Shown one piece after another: positions 18,764 to 28,747 of a stretch of 62,500 nt of DNA (its first letter is position 1; the number at the start of each line of letters is the position of its first letter). The notes beneath the pieces were generated by a model. It did not search any database, was not told the DNA's origin, and saw nothing but the letters and a program-made list of their open reading frames with translations. Origin of the DNA: Sphingomonas ginsenosidivorax (GTDB taxonomy: Bacteria > Pseudomonadota > Alphaproteobacteria > Sphingomonadales > Sphingomonadaceae); the NCBI RefSeq assembly GCF_007995065.1, contig NZ_VOQR01000001.1, positions 1 through 62,500 on the forward strand, written 5' to 3'. The position numbers were made by a program, and so were the translations under genes.

Positions 18764-21376
18764 TTACCCCTCGCCCGCCAACCCCTTCAGCCGGTACAGC
18801 GCCTCCAGCGCCTCGCGCGGACTCATCGCATCGACATCGAGCGCCGCCAGATCGTCGCGCAGCGTATCGCGCGCCTCTACCTCGACCTGCGCGACCGCGG
18901 CGAACAGCGGCAGGTCGTCGAGTCCCGCCGCCAGCCCTCCGGTCTTCGCGCGCCCGGCCTCGAGCTTCGCGAGCACCGATTTCGCGCGCGCGACCGTCGC
19001 CGGCGGCATCCCCGCGAGCCGCGCGACCGCGAGGCCGTAGCTGCGGTCCGCGGGACCGTCGGCGAGTTCGTGGAGCAGCACCAGCTCGCCCTTCCACTCG
19101 CGCGCGCGGACATGGTGCAGCGACAGCGCGTCGCACCGCTCGGCCAGCCGCGTCAGCTCGTGATAATGCGTCGCGAACAGGCAGCGGCAGCGGTTGTCCT
19201 CGTGGATCGCCTCGACCACCGCCCAGGCGATCGCGAGCCCGTCATAGGTCGAGGTGCCGCGCCCGACCTCGTCGAGGATGACGAACGAACGCGGCGTCGC
19301 CTGCGCGAGGATCGCAGCGGTCTCGACCATCTCGACCATGAAGGTCGAGCGCCCGCGCGCGAGATTGTCCGATGCGCCGACGCGGCTGAACAGCCGGTCG
19401 ACGAGCCCCAGCGTCGCCTTGGTCGCGGGTACGTAGGACCCTGCCTGCGCGAGCACCGCGATCAGCGCGTTCTGGCGCAGGAAGGTCGACTTGCCGCCCA
19501 TGTTCGGCCCGGTGACGAGCCAGAGCCGCGACGATTCGGACAGGTTGCAGTCGTTCGCGACGAACCGGTCGCCCGATTTCGCCACCGCCGCCTCGACCAC
19601 CGGATGTCGCCCGCCCTCGATCTCGAAGCACGCATGATCGACCAGCGCCGGCCGTGCCCAGGCGCCTTCCGCGGCGCGCTCGGCGAGCCCAGCGGCGACG
19701 TCGAGCCGTGCGAGCGCGTCGGCGGTCGCGGCAACGCGCTCGCGGTCGGCAAGCGCGGCGGCGGTCAGTTCCTCGAGATGCGCCGCCTCCGCCGCCAGCG
19801 CATGCGCGCCCGACTGGCTGACGCGCGCCGCGACCTCGTGCAGCGCGGGGGTGTTGAACCGCACGACGCCCGCCAGCGTCTGGCGATGCGTGAAGCCGCT
19901 GTCCGCTGCCATCAGCGGATCGGCGGCCCTGGCCGGTACCTCGACATGATAGCCGAGTACGCCGTTGTGGCGGATTTTCAGCGCGGCAATGCCGGTCTTC
20001 GTGCGGAACTCCGCCTCGAGCGCGGCGATCGCGCGCCGGCCGCCCGCGCCTGCGTCGCGCAGATCGTCGAGCGCCACGTCATAGCCCGCCGCGATATAGC
20101 CGCCGTCGGAGGCCTCGATCGGCGGCGAGGGCACCAGCGCGCGCTTGAGCAGGTCGATCAGCGCGCCATGCCCGCGCAGCTGCGGGGCGAGGTCGGCCAG
20201 CAGCACCGGCGGTTCGGCGATCTCGCCCAGCCGCTCGCCCAGATGCCAGGCGCCGTCGAGCCCGTCGCGCAGCTGCCCCAGATCGCGCGGCCCCCCGCGT
20301 CCCGCCGCCAGCCGCCCGAGCGCGCGGCCGATGTCGGGCAGCGCGCGGAGCGTACCGCGCAACCGCTCACGTGCAGCCTGATCGTCGTGGAACAGCCGGA
20401 CGAGGTCGAGCCGCGCCTCGACGCGGCCACGCTCCATCAACGGCGCACCGAGATCGGCGGCGAGCAACCGCGCGCCGGCCCCGGTCACGGTGCGGTCGAC
20501 CGCGTCGAGCAGGCTGCCCTTGCGCACGTTCCCCGCCGCGCAGGTGATCTCTAGGCTCTCGCGCGTCGCCGCGTCGATCGCCATCGCCTCGGCCGCGCGC
20601 GACACCTGCGGCGGCCGGAGGAAGGGGAGGGCGCCCTTTGCATTATGCTCCAGATACGCGACCAGCCCGCCCGCCGCGGCGAGGCCGGCACGTCCGACCT
20701 GTCCGAAACCGTCGAGCGTCGCGACGGCGTAGAGCCGCTTCAGCCGCGCCTCGCCGGCGTTACTGTCGAAATCGCCGCGCGGGCGCAGCGTGGTCGCCGC
20801 CTCGGCGAACGCGCTCGTCTCGGCGGCAACGACCTCGGCCGCACCCAGCCGCGCGAGCTCGGCGCCGATGGCGTCCGCGGACAGCTCGACGATCTCGAAT
20901 CGCCCGGTCGACACGTCCGCCGCCGCGATGGCCACGCCGCCGGCCGCCTCGCCGATCGCCACGCACCAATTGTCGCTGCGCGAATCGAGCAACGCCTCCT
21001 CGGTCAGCGTACCCGCGGTCACCACGCGGACGATCGCGCGCTGGACCAGCACCTTGCCGCCGCGCGCCTTGGCTTCGGCGGGGCTTTCGACCTGCTCGGC
21101 GACCGCGACGCGGTGGCCGGCCTTGATCAGCCGCTGCAGATACGCGGTCGCGGCGTGGACGGGGACGCCGCACATCGGGATCGGCTTGCCGTCATGCTCG
21201 CCGCGCGCGGTCAGCGCGATGTCGAGCACCGCCGCCGCGACGCGCGCGTCGTCGAAGAACAGCTCGAAGAAATCGCCCATCCGATAGAAGAGCAGGCAAT
21301 CCTCGGCTTCCGCCTTGAGCCCGAGATATTGGGCCATCATCGGGGTCGGCGCAGCAGGCGGGGCAGGGGTCGTCAT
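18764..21376 (-). CDS. mutS: DNA mismatch repair protein MutS
   Basis: Recognises base mismatches and small loops after replication and recruits MutL. The 870 residues show the mismatch-binding Phe-X-Glu in MGDFFELFFDDA near residue 36-38, the connector and lever/clamp domains, and the ABC-type ATPase with Walker A TGPNMGGKST (K629), the signature STFMVEMVE, Walker B VILDEVGRGTSTYDG and the His loop ATHYHEL. Length is close to the E. coli protein (853). The ATG at 21376 gives MTTPAPPAAPTPMMAQYLG; the ATG 12 codons on is a possible alternative. It is divergent from maeB. Confidence 0.98.
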   Translation of the reverse strand: MTTPAPPAAPTPMMAQYLGLKAEAEDCLLFYRMGDFFELFFDDARVAAAVLDIALTARGEHDGKPIPMCGVPVHAATAYLQRLIKAGHRVAVAEQVESPAEAKARGGKVLVQRAIVRVVTAGTLTEEALLDSRSDNWCVAIGEAAGGVAIAAADVSTGRFEIVELSADAIGAELARLGAAEVVAAETSAFAEAATTLRPRGDFDSNAGEARLKRLYAVATLDGFGQVGRAGLAAAGGLVAYLEHNAKGALPFLRPPQVSRAAEAMAIDAATRESLEITCAAGNVRKGSLLDAVDRTVTGAGARLLAADLGAPLMERGRVEARLDLVRLFHDDQAARERLRGTLRALPDIGRALGRLAAGRGGPRDLGQLRDGLDGAWHLGERLGEIAEPPVLLADLAPQLRGHGALIDLLKRALVPSPPIEASDGGYIAAGYDVALDDLRDAGAGGRRAIAALEAEFRTKTGIAALKIRHNGVLGYHVEVPARAADPLMAADSGFTHRQTLAGVVRFNTPALHEVAARVSQSGAHALAAEAAHLEELTAAALADRERVAATADALARLDVAAGLAERAAEGAWARPALVDHACFEIEGGRHPVVEAAVAKSGDRFVANDCNLSESSRLWLVTGPNMGGKSTFLRQNALIAVLAQAGSYVPATKATLGLVDRLFSRVGASDNLARGRSTFMVEMVETAAILAQATPRSFVILDEVGRGTSTYDGLAIAWAVVEAIHEDNRCRCLFATHYHELTRLAERCDALSLHHVRAREWKGELVLLHELADGPADRSYGLAVARLAGMPPATVARAKSVLAKLEAGRAKTGGLAAGLDDLPLFAAVAQVEVEARDTLRDDLAALDVDAMSPREALEALYRLKGLAGEG

Positions 21377-21503
21377 GGCCCCGCAGCTAGCCCAGAATGG
21401 CGGCAGCGTCAGCCGCTACGTGGCGCAAGGGGTGACGAAAGCGGCTGGCTTCCGTAAAGGCACCTTCATTCCCCGATTGCCCCAGATTGCCGAGGTTGCC
21501 CGC

Positions 21504-23762
21504 ATGGCCGAAGAAAACACGCTCCAGTTCTCCGAACGCGAAGCGCTGCTGTTCCATTCGGAAGGCCGCCCGGGCAAGATCGAGATCATCGCCTCCAAGC
21601 CGATGGCGACGCAGCGCGACCTGGCGCTGGCCTATTCGCCGGGCGTCGCAATTCCCGTGAAGGCGATCTACGACGATCCCGCCACGGCGTACGACTATAC
21701 CGCCAAGGGCAACCTCGTCGCAGTGATCTCCAACGGGACCGCGATCCTCGGCATGGGCAATCTCGGCGCGCTCGCGTCGAAGCCGGTGATGGAGGGCAAG
21801 GCGGTGCTGTTCAAGCGCTTCGCCGACGTCGATTCGATCGATATCGAGCTGAAGACCGAGGATGTGAACCGCTTCATCGACGCGGTCGAGCTGATGGAGC
21901 CGACCTTCGGCGGCATCAACCTCGAGGACATCAAGGCGCCCGAATGCTTCATCATCGAGCAGACCCTGCGTGAACGGATGAACATCCCGGTGTTCCATGA
22001 CGACCAGCACGGCACCGCGATCATCGTCGCGGCGGGGCTGATCAACGCCTGCCTGCTGACCGGGCGCAAACTCGGCGAGATCAAGATGGTCGTCAACGGC
22101 GCGGGCGCCGCGGCGATCGCGTGCACCGAGCTGATCAAGGCGATGGGCGTGCGTCCCGACAATGTCGTGATGTGCGACAAGACCGGCGTGATCTACCAGG
22201 GCCGCGACGACGTGAACCAGTGGCAGTCGGCGCACGCGACGACGAGCGCGGCACGTACGCTGACCGAAGCGCTGGAGGGCGCGGACGTGTTCCTGGGGCT
22301 TTCCGCCGCGGGTGCATTGAAGCCAGAGATGGTCAAGGACATGGCCAAGGCGCCGATCATCTTCGCGATGGCCAACCCCGAGCCCGAGATCCGGCCCGAA
22401 CTGGCGATGGCCGCGCGCCCCGACGCGATCGTCGCGACCGGCCGGTCGGACTATCCGAACCAGGTCAACAACGTGCTCTGCTTCCCGTTCATCTTCCGCG
22501 GGGCACTGGACGTCCGCGCGACGGGGATCAACGACGCGATGAAGATCGCCGCCGCCAACGCGATCGCCGAACTCGCGCGCCAGCGCGTGCCCGAGGAAGT
22601 CGCGCTCGCTTACGGCGTGTCGCACAGCTTCGGCCCCGCCTACATCATCCCCGCGCCGTTCGATCCGCGGCTGATGGAGGTCGTCTCCAGCGCGGTCGCC
22701 AAAGCGGCGATGGATTCGGGCGTCGCGACCAAGCCGATCCTCGACATGGAGGCGTATCGCCAGCGGCTGCGCGCGCGGCTCAACCCGACGACGTCGGTGC
22801 TGTCGATGGCGTATGAGGGCGCACGCGCGCACCCCAAGCGCGTCATCTTCGCCGAGGGCGAGGAGGAGGTCGTGCTGCGCGCCGCGATCCAGTTCCGCGA
22901 GGGCGGCTACGGCACGCCGGTGCTGGTCGGGCGCGACGACGTCCCCGATCGCCTCCGCGCGCTGGGGGTCACCGATCCGGAGAGCTTCGAGCTGCACAAC
23001 AGCCGCCGCTCGCCGCTGGTGCCCAAGATGGTCGACCTGCTCTACGCCCGGCTCCAGCGTCGCGGGTACCTGCGCCGCGACTGCGAGCGGATGGTGAACC
23101 AGGATCGCAACATCTTCGGCGCGCTGCTGCTGCAGCTCGGCGAAGGCGACGCGATGATCACCGGCATCACGCGCACGTACGGCGAGACGATGCGCCAGGT
23201 CTACCGCGTGATCGACCCCGCGGCGGGCAAGACGCCGTTCGGCATCCACCTGGTCGTCGGGCAGAGCCACACCGTCTTCATCGCCGACACCGCGATCAAC
23301 GAGCGGCCGACCGCCGAACAGCTCGCCGACTTCGCCGAACAGACCGCGGCCGTCGCGCGCCGGATGGGCCACGAACCGCGTGTCGCGTTCCTCAGCTATT
23401 CGAACTTCGGCAACCCGAAGGGCGAGTGGATCGACAACATCCGCGACGCGGTGACCGTGCTCGACGGTCGCCAGGTCGGCTTCGAATATGAAGGCGAGAT
23501 GGCACCCGACGTCGCGCTCAACCCGAAGCAGCTGAAGAACTATGCGTTCGCGCGGCTGTCGGGGCCTGCCAACGTGCTGATCATGCCGGGTCTGCAGTCC
23601 GCGCACATCTCGGCCAAGCTGCTGCGCGAACTGGGCGGCGATTCGGTGATCGGCCCGATGCTGATCGGCATGGACAAGCCGGTCCAGGTCGCGCCGATGA
23701 CGAGCACGGCGAGCGAGCTGGTGACGCTGGCGGTGTTGGCTGCGGGCGGCGTTGCGCGGTAA
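21504..23762 (+). CDS. maeB: NADP-dependent malic enzyme (MaeB, PTA-like C-terminus)
   Basis: Decarboxylates malate to pyruvate with NADP+, supplying NADPH and gluconeogenic or anaplerotic flux. The 752 residues have a malic domain (about 1-170; YSPGVAIPVKAI, FHDDQHGTA), an NAD(P)-binding domain (170-420; VNGAGAAAIAC) and a C-terminal phosphotransacetylase-like domain (430-752; VIFAEGEEEVVLRA). That domain is regulatory rather than catalytic in studied MaeB proteins and binds acetyl-CoA. I chose the ATG at 21504 (MAEENTLQFSEREAL), which matches family starts; the frame stays open 63 codons upstream but that part overlaps the mutS start. Confidence 0.95.
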   Translation: MAEENTLQFSEREALLFHSEGRPGKIEIIASKPMATQRDLALAYSPGVAIPVKAIYDDPATAYDYTAKGNLVAVISNGTAILGMGNLGALASKPVMEGKAVLFKRFADVDSIDIELKTEDVNRFIDAVELMEPTFGGINLEDIKAPECFIIEQTLRERMNIPVFHDDQHGTAIIVAAGLINACLLTGRKLGEIKMVVNGAGAAAIACTELIKAMGVRPDNVVMCDKTGVIYQGRDDVNQWQSAHATTSAARTLTEALEGADVFLGLSAAGALKPEMVKDMAKAPIIFAMANPEPEIRPELAMAARPDAIVATGRSDYPNQVNNVLCFPFIFRGALDVRATGINDAMKIAAANAIAELARQRVPEEVALAYGVSHSFGPAYIIPAPFDPRLMEVVSSAVAKAAMDSGVATKPILDMEAYRQRLRARLNPTTSVLSMAYEGARAHPKRVIFAEGEEEVVLRAAIQFREGGYGTPVLVGRDDVPDRLRALGVTDPESFELHNSRRSPLVPKMVDLLYARLQRRGYLRRDCERMVNQDRNIFGALLLQLGEGDAMITGITRTYGETMRQVYRVIDPAAGKTPFGIHLVVGQSHTVFIADTAINERPTAEQLADFAEQTAAVARRMGHEPRVAFLSYSNFGNPKGEWIDNIRDAVTVLDGRQVGFEYEGEMAPDVALNPKQLKNYAFARLSGPANVLIMPGLQSAHISAKLLRELGGDSVIGPMLIGMDKPVQVAPMTSTASELVTLAVLAAGGVAR

Positions 23763-23785
23763 TATGCGGTAATGCGCGGTTGAAA

Positions 23786-23874
23786 GGTGGACCCTGAAAC
23801 GAGTTCAGGGTGACGGTAGAGTTCAAGGTGACGGTAGAAGAGCTCCGTCATGCTGAACTTGTTTCAGCATCCAC
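23786..23874. repeat. Palindromic repeat, family A, left of the GIY-YIG gene
   Basis: Arms GGTGGACCCTGAAACGAGTT followed by CAGGGTGACG, and CGTCATGCTGAACTTGTTTC followed by AGCATCCAC. Between them an 18-20 bp piece of the first arm (GTTCAGGGTGACGGTAGA) is duplicated in tandem with one change (GTTCAAGGTGACGGTAGA). The right arm ends 19 bp before the GIY-YIG start codon. Confidence 0.9.
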
Positions 23875-23893
23875 GGCGCGGCAGACTTGCCGG

Positions 23894-24217
23894 ATGCCGA
23901 GGGACCGCCAACCTTGCGTCTACATTCTCGCCAGCGGCGTCCGCGGTACGCTGTACATCGGCGTGACATCGGATCTGGGCGCTCGGCTGTATCAGCATCG
24001 AACAGGCGTCACGCGCGGGTTTGTCGGCCAGTACGCGGTGTACCGGCTCGTGCGGTACGAGATGTCCGACGACATGGAATCCGCGATCAGTCGAGAGAAG
24101 CAACTGAAGCGTTGGCATCGCGGGTGGAAGATCAACCTGGTCGAGTCGCAGAACCCAGAATGGAATGATCTGGCGCCGGGATTGGGCTTAGCCGAGCCGC
24201 TGACACCAAGGCGATAG
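23894..24217 (+). CDS. Small GIY-YIG (URI) endonuclease-like protein
   Basis: A 107-residue stand-alone GIY-YIG domain of the COG2827 type, related to the UvrC and homing-endonuclease nuclease fold. It shows VYILAS (catalytic Tyr10), LYIGVTSDL (YIG at 21-23), the catalytic Arg31, LYQHR (His35) and EREKQLK-like SREKQLKRWHRGWKINLVE. The active site seems complete apart from the metal-binding glutamate, probably E71 or E75. The ATG at 23894 is preferred; the longer frame from 23810 merely translates the repeat. The gene fills the space between two family A repeats, whose right copy begins at its stop codon. Function is unknown; mobility or repeat maintenance is a hypothesis. Confidence 0.88.
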   Translation: MPRDRQPCVYILASGVRGTLYIGVTSDLGARLYQHRTGVTRGFVGQYAVYRLVRYEMSDDMESAISREKQLKRWHRGWKINLVESQNPEWNDLAPGLGLAEPLTPRR

Positions 24218-24283
24218 GTGGACCCTGAAACGAGTTCAGGGTGACGGAGGGCCCGTCATGCTGAACTTGTTTCAGCATCCACC
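24217..24283. repeat. Palindromic repeat, family A, right of the GIY-YIG gene
   Basis: Same arm order as the copy at 23786, with only about 8 bp between arms: GGTGGACCCTGAAACGAGTT..., then CGTCATGCTGAACTTGTTTC and AGCATCCACC. Its first base is the last base of the GIY-YIG stop codon. It also separates that gene from the convergent SDR gene. Confidence 0.9.
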
Positions 24284-24296
24284 TTTCCACCTAGGG

Positions 24297-25085
24297 TCAC
24301 GCGTCGATGCTCGTCCCCAGGCTCGCATGCACCAGCCCGCCATCGACGGTGATCGTCTCGCCCACCACATAGTCCCCCGCCCGGCTGGCGAGGTAGATCG
24401 CGGCGCCCGCCATGTCCTCGTCGACGCCGACGCGCTTCGCCGGGATGCCCTGCGCCACCGCGTCGCCGTGATCGCGCGCGGCCTTGTTCATGTCGCTGGC
24501 GAATGCGCCCGGCGCGATCGAGGTGACGTTGATGCCGTCGCGCACGAGCCGCGCTGCCATCCGCTTGGTCAGGTAGATCAGCGCCGATTTCGACGCGTGA
24601 TAGCTGTACGTCTCCCAGGGGTTGAGCCGCTGGCCGTCGATCGAGGTGATGTTGATCACCTTGGCCGGCCGCTCGTGTGATCCGCCGGCCTTAAGCGCCG
24701 CGTGCATCGCCTGCGTCAGAAAGAAGGGCGATTTGAGGTTGAGATCCATCACCTTGTCCCAGCCGACTTCGGAGAACTCCTCGAACGGCACGCCCCAGGC
24801 CGCACCCGCATTGTTGACCAGGATGTCGAGTTTCGGCTCGAGCGCGGCGAACTGTTCGGCGAGCGCCTTGCACCCGGCGACGGTCGAGACGTCCTGCGGC
24901 AGCGCGATGCAGTTCGGCCCGAGCTCCGCGGCGGCGGCCTCGCAGGCGTCGGCCTTGCGCGACGAGATATAGACCTTCGCGCCCTGCGCGACGAAGCCCG
25001 CGGCGATCATCTTGCCGATCCCGCGGCTGCCGCCGGTGATCAGCGCGACGCGGCCGTCGAGCCGGAACAGGGTCGTGGTATCCAT
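24297..25085 (-). CDS. SDR family oxidoreductase
   Basis: A classical short-chain dehydrogenase of 262 residues. It has the nucleotide motif TGGSRGIG (17-24), NNAG (91-94), catalytic Ser148 (INITSIDG) and the Tyr162-x3-Lys166 pair in SYHASK. SSRKADA after the second strand (Arg43, Lys44) suggests NADPH preference. The gluconate 5-dehydrogenase or 3-oxoacyl reductase subgroups are nearest by feel, but the substrate cannot be set. It is a single gene, convergent with the repeat-enclosed GIY-YIG gene. Confidence 0.88.
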   Translation of the reverse strand: MDTTTLFRLDGRVALITGGSRGIGKMIAAGFVAQGAKVYISSRKADACEAAAAELGPNCIALPQDVSTVAGCKALAEQFAALEPKLDILVNNAGAAWGVPFEEFSEVGWDKVMDLNLKSPFFLTQAMHAALKAGGSHERPAKVINITSIDGQRLNPWETYSYHASKSALIYLTKRMAARLVRDGINVTSIAPGAFASDMNKAARDHGDAVAQGIPAKRVGVDEDMAGAAIYLASRAGDYVVGETITVDGGLVHASLGTSIDA

Positions 25086-25279
25086 CAGGCATCCTCCATT
25101 ATGTATCCGCTAGCTATCCTGCCCCTTTCATGCTGGCAAATGGCCATGGCTGCTGCCCTTTCGGGGCGCTCATCGGCGCGGCAACACGCTTCGTCGGATA
25201 TGGTTCCGGCGCGGGTTCCAATTAATTTCGGGCCCGGATAGCCACACTCAACGAACGAATAGCGGCCCGGGGGCTCTCG

Positions 25280-25906
25280 ATGAATTTCAAGGCGTTAGCA
25301 GCGCGTTTTGCGCTGGTAGTATCGTGCGGCCTGATGACGGCAACCCCGGCTGCGGCGCAGTTCTGGCAGTGCGTGACCTTCGCCCGCTCGGTATCGGGCA
25401 TCGAGATCCGCGGCAACGCGAACACCTGGTGGGACCAGGCCGCCGGCCGCTACGAGCGTGGCCACGCCCCGAAGGCCGGTTCGGTCCTCGCCTTCTCGCC
25501 GACCTCGCGGATGCGCGTCGGCCATGTCGCGATGGTCAGCCAGGTCGTCAGCGACCGCGAAGTCCTTCTCACCCACGCCAACTGGTCGCGCCGCGGTGCG
25601 ATCGAGACCAACGTCCGCGCGATCGACGTCTCGGCTGCGGGCGACTGGAGCATGGTCAAGGTCTGGTACGGTCCGCAGGGCGGTCTCGGCACCTCGGCCT
25701 ATCCGACCAAGGGCTTCATCTATTCGGGCCATGCGCCCAAGACCGATGCACTCGATGCGCCGGTGCAGCCGTCCTACCAGATGGCCAGCGTCAAGACGCC
25801 GAGCTCGGCGCAGCTCGCGAACGCCGCGCAGCTCAAGGCAATGACCGTGCAGCACGGTCCGACCGATCCGCGCGGGATCTTCACGCTGGTGAGCGACGCC
25901 GAGTAA
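25280..25906 (+). CDS. Secreted CHAP-domain amidase/endopeptidase
   Basis: A 208-residue exported protein with signal peptide (MNFKALAARFALVVSCGLMTATPAAA) and one CHAP domain, the NlpC/P60-like fold that cuts peptidoglycan peptides. The catalytic Cys31 lies in FWQCVTFAR, the His82 in RVGHVAMV and the polar third residue in HANW (Asn101). The ending (residues 165-208) is low complexity and lacks a known cell-wall binding module. Likely periplasmic peptidoglycan hydrolase. An RBS is not obvious before the ATG (CTCTCGATGA), so initiation may be weak. It is monocistronic. Confidence 0.88.
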   Translation: MNFKALAARFALVVSCGLMTATPAAAQFWQCVTFARSVSGIEIRGNANTWWDQAAGRYERGHAPKAGSVLAFSPTSRMRVGHVAMVSQVVSDREVLLTHANWSRRGAIETNVRAIDVSAAGDWSMVKVWYGPQGGLGTSAYPTKGFIYSGHAPKTDALDAPVQPSYQMASVKTPSSAQLANAAQLKAMTVQHGPTDPRGIFTLVSDAE

Positions 25907-25913
25907 TTTACTC

Positions 25914-25986
25914 CGTCATCCCGGGCTTGTCCCGGGATCCAGAGCCTCAAGCGCCATCGTTAGTAACTTTGGATCCCGGGATGACG
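25914..25986. repeat. Palindromic repeat, family B
   Basis: Arms CGTCATCCCGGGCTTGTCCC and GGATCCCGGGATGACG with a short spacer. It sits between the convergent CHAP and msrB genes, 8 bp after the CHAP stop, and may terminate both. The right arm lacks part of the central palindrome present at 18667-18750. Confidence 0.85.
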
Positions 25987-25998
25987 AGGGCTGGCCGC

Positions 25999-26496
25999 TT
26001 ACGCCGCCTTGAACGTCAGCGCCGCGCCATTCATGCAGTAGCGCTTGCCGGTCGGCTTGGGGCCGTCGTCGAACACATGCCCGAGATGCCCGCCGCAGCG
26101 GCGGCAATGCACCTCGGTCCGCGCCATCCCCAGCGTCGAATCGACCCGGGTCCGGACCGCGGTCGGCAGCGGCGCCCAGAAGCTCGGCCACCCCGTCCCG
26201 CTCTCGAACTTGGTCTTCGACGAAAAGTTCGGCAGCCCGCATCCCCCGCACGCGAACATCCCGGCGCGATGCTCGCCGTTGAGCGGGCTCGAATAGGGCA
26301 CCTCGGTCCCTTCCTTGCGCAGCACGGCATAGGCCGCAGGCTTCAGCCGGGCACGCCACTGCGCATCGCTATAGGTGACCTCGAAGCGTTCGGCGGCGTG
26401 CGCGGGCTCGGAACTGCAGCCCCATAGGGCCACGCCGGCGACGCTCGCGCCGGCGACAGTGAGGAAGGTGCGGCGGTCGGTCTGTGTCATGGTCAT
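25999..26496 (-). CDS. msrB: Tat-exported peptide-methionine (R)-S-oxide reductase
   Basis: Repairs the R-form of methionine sulfoxide in oxidised proteins. The 165 residues carry a Tat signal (DRRTFLTVAG, RR at 8-9) and a possible lipobox ALWGC (C27), so the enzyme acts outside the cytoplasm, perhaps lipid-anchored. The SelR domain has zinc ligands C83/C86 and C131/C134 (FACGGCG, CRRCGG), substrate motif GTGWPSF and the catalytic Cys154 in KRYCMNGAAL. A resolving cysteine is not evident near position 100, where Ser-Gly is found. Start at 26496 or the ATG two codons later are equally good. Confidence 0.93.
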   Translation of the reverse strand: MTMTQTDRRTFLTVAGASVAGVALWGCSSEPAHAAERFEVTYSDAQWRARLKPAAYAVLRKEGTEVPYSSPLNGEHRAGMFACGGCGLPNFSSKTKFESGTGWPSFWAPLPTAVRTRVDSTLGMARTEVHCRRCGGHLGHVFDDGPKPTGKRYCMNGAALTFKAA

Positions 26497-26559
26497 GATG
26501 TAGGAACGAACGCCGCCGCGAACAGATGCGGCCGACAGATGCTGGGACCAAGATGCGGG

Positions 26560-27797
26560 TCAGCGCGCCTTTGCGCGCCGCCAGAACGGCTTGGCGCTGC
26601 CCGATTGCAGCACGCCGCGCCGGAACATCCGCGCACCCACGCTGATGAAGATCGTCACCCACAGGGCCTGCCACGCCAGCGCCGCAAGATGCGGCCACAG
26701 CACGGGCGAGTTCGCGGCATGCCCCGCCATCGCGAACGGCGACGACAGCGGGAACAGCTCGGCGAAGGTCGCCAGCGCGCTGCCCGGCTTCGACACCGCG
26801 GCGGAGGACAATGCGAACATCGCCACCTGCAGGATCGTGATCGGCAGGCTGAGCATCTGGATCTCGCGCATCGTCGACGCCTGTGCGCCGACGCCCAGGA
26901 ACACCGCGCCGAGCAGCAGATACGCCATCGTGAAATAGGCGCCGAACAGCAACGCGAACATCGCCGTGCCGACCGCGGGCGCGAGTTCGCCGAGGCCAGC
27001 CGCCATCGCCGGCGGCAGGACCGACCCGATCTGCCCGACCACCGTCCCCCAGAACGCGACGAACAGTACCGCGACGCCGAACATCCCGAGCAGCTTGCCG
27101 AAGAACACCGATTCCAGCGGTACCGCGGCGGCCAGCACCTCGATCACCTTGCTGTTGCGCTCCTCGGCCATCGTGCCGACCACCTGGCCCGACAGGAACA
27201 GCGTCAGGAAGAAGATGCCGAAGACCGCGAAGAACGCCGACTGGTGCTGCCCGCCGATCGAGCTGCCCTGGCGTTGCACTAAAGTCTTGGTTGCCGCGAC
27301 GGCCGGCAGCGTCCCGCCCAGCCGTTCGGCCGCAAGCGTCGATCCTGCGAGTAATGCCAGATAGTCCGCCGCGCGGTCGCCGCGCGGACCGTAGAGGATC
27401 TGCGGCCGGTCGAGCGTGCCATAGAGCACGGCGGTCGCATCGAGGTCTTTTCGCGCGAAGGCCGCACGCGCCTGTGCGGTCGGATCGCCCTCGGGCGCGA
27501 TCGTCGTCAGCGCAGGCGGCGCCTCTTCGGCGCGGAAGATGGTTCGCAGCCGGCGGTCGGCGGCGGCGATCGGGCGAGCGACCGTCGCCGGCACGATCGC
27601 GACGATCCGCGCCTTGTCCTGCGCGCCGTCGGCGACGCTCGCCGCGCCCAGCCCGCCGATCGCGCCGAACGACCCCATGATCACCGGCGCGAACAGGAAC
27701 AGCAGGAAGATCGGCGTGAACACCGTCGCGACGAAATCGCGCCGCGCGATCGTCAGCGTCTGGCGCAGCGTGCGGCGGAACCGGCTCTGGGACCTGC

Positions 27798-27801
<4 letters not shown>
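26560..27801 (-). CDS. ABC transporter permease (NatB-type exporter)
   Basis: Membrane subunit of an ABC-2 exporter, 413 residues. One helix near 25-45, a large extracytoplasmic loop (50-180) and five or six helices from 185 to 400 match the NatB/YhaP group, associated with Na+ or small-molecule extrusion. The motif EERNSKVIEVLAAAVPL at the cytoplasmic side is typical of ABC-2 permeases. Its ATG overlaps the ATPase stop by 4 bp, so the two genes form one unit. The substrate is not known. Confidence 0.88.
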
Positions 27802-28709
<908 letters not shown>

Positions 28710-28747
28710 CGCCGATCTTCCTTCCAGGCCGAGCCGCGTGGTAGCGG

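Noticed and set aside
18764..20554. 598-codon plus-strand frame inside mutS
   Set aside because: Pure antisense shadow: no motifs, and the mutS reading explains the composition.
23810..23893. N-terminal extension of the GIY-YIG protein (…RHAELVSASTA…)
   Set aside because: It is a translation of the palindromic repeat; the domain starts at the ATG at 23894.
23786..24283. Insertion sequence with inverted terminal repeats around the GIY-YIG gene
   Set aside because: The flanking copies are in the same orientation and each is self-palindromic; there is no transposase or target duplication, so it is kept only as a repeat-associated hypothesis.
25916..26359. Minus-strand frame reading through the family B repeat at the msrB end
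   Set aside because: It is out of phase with MsrB, whose own frame is complete with all zinc and catalytic cysteines.
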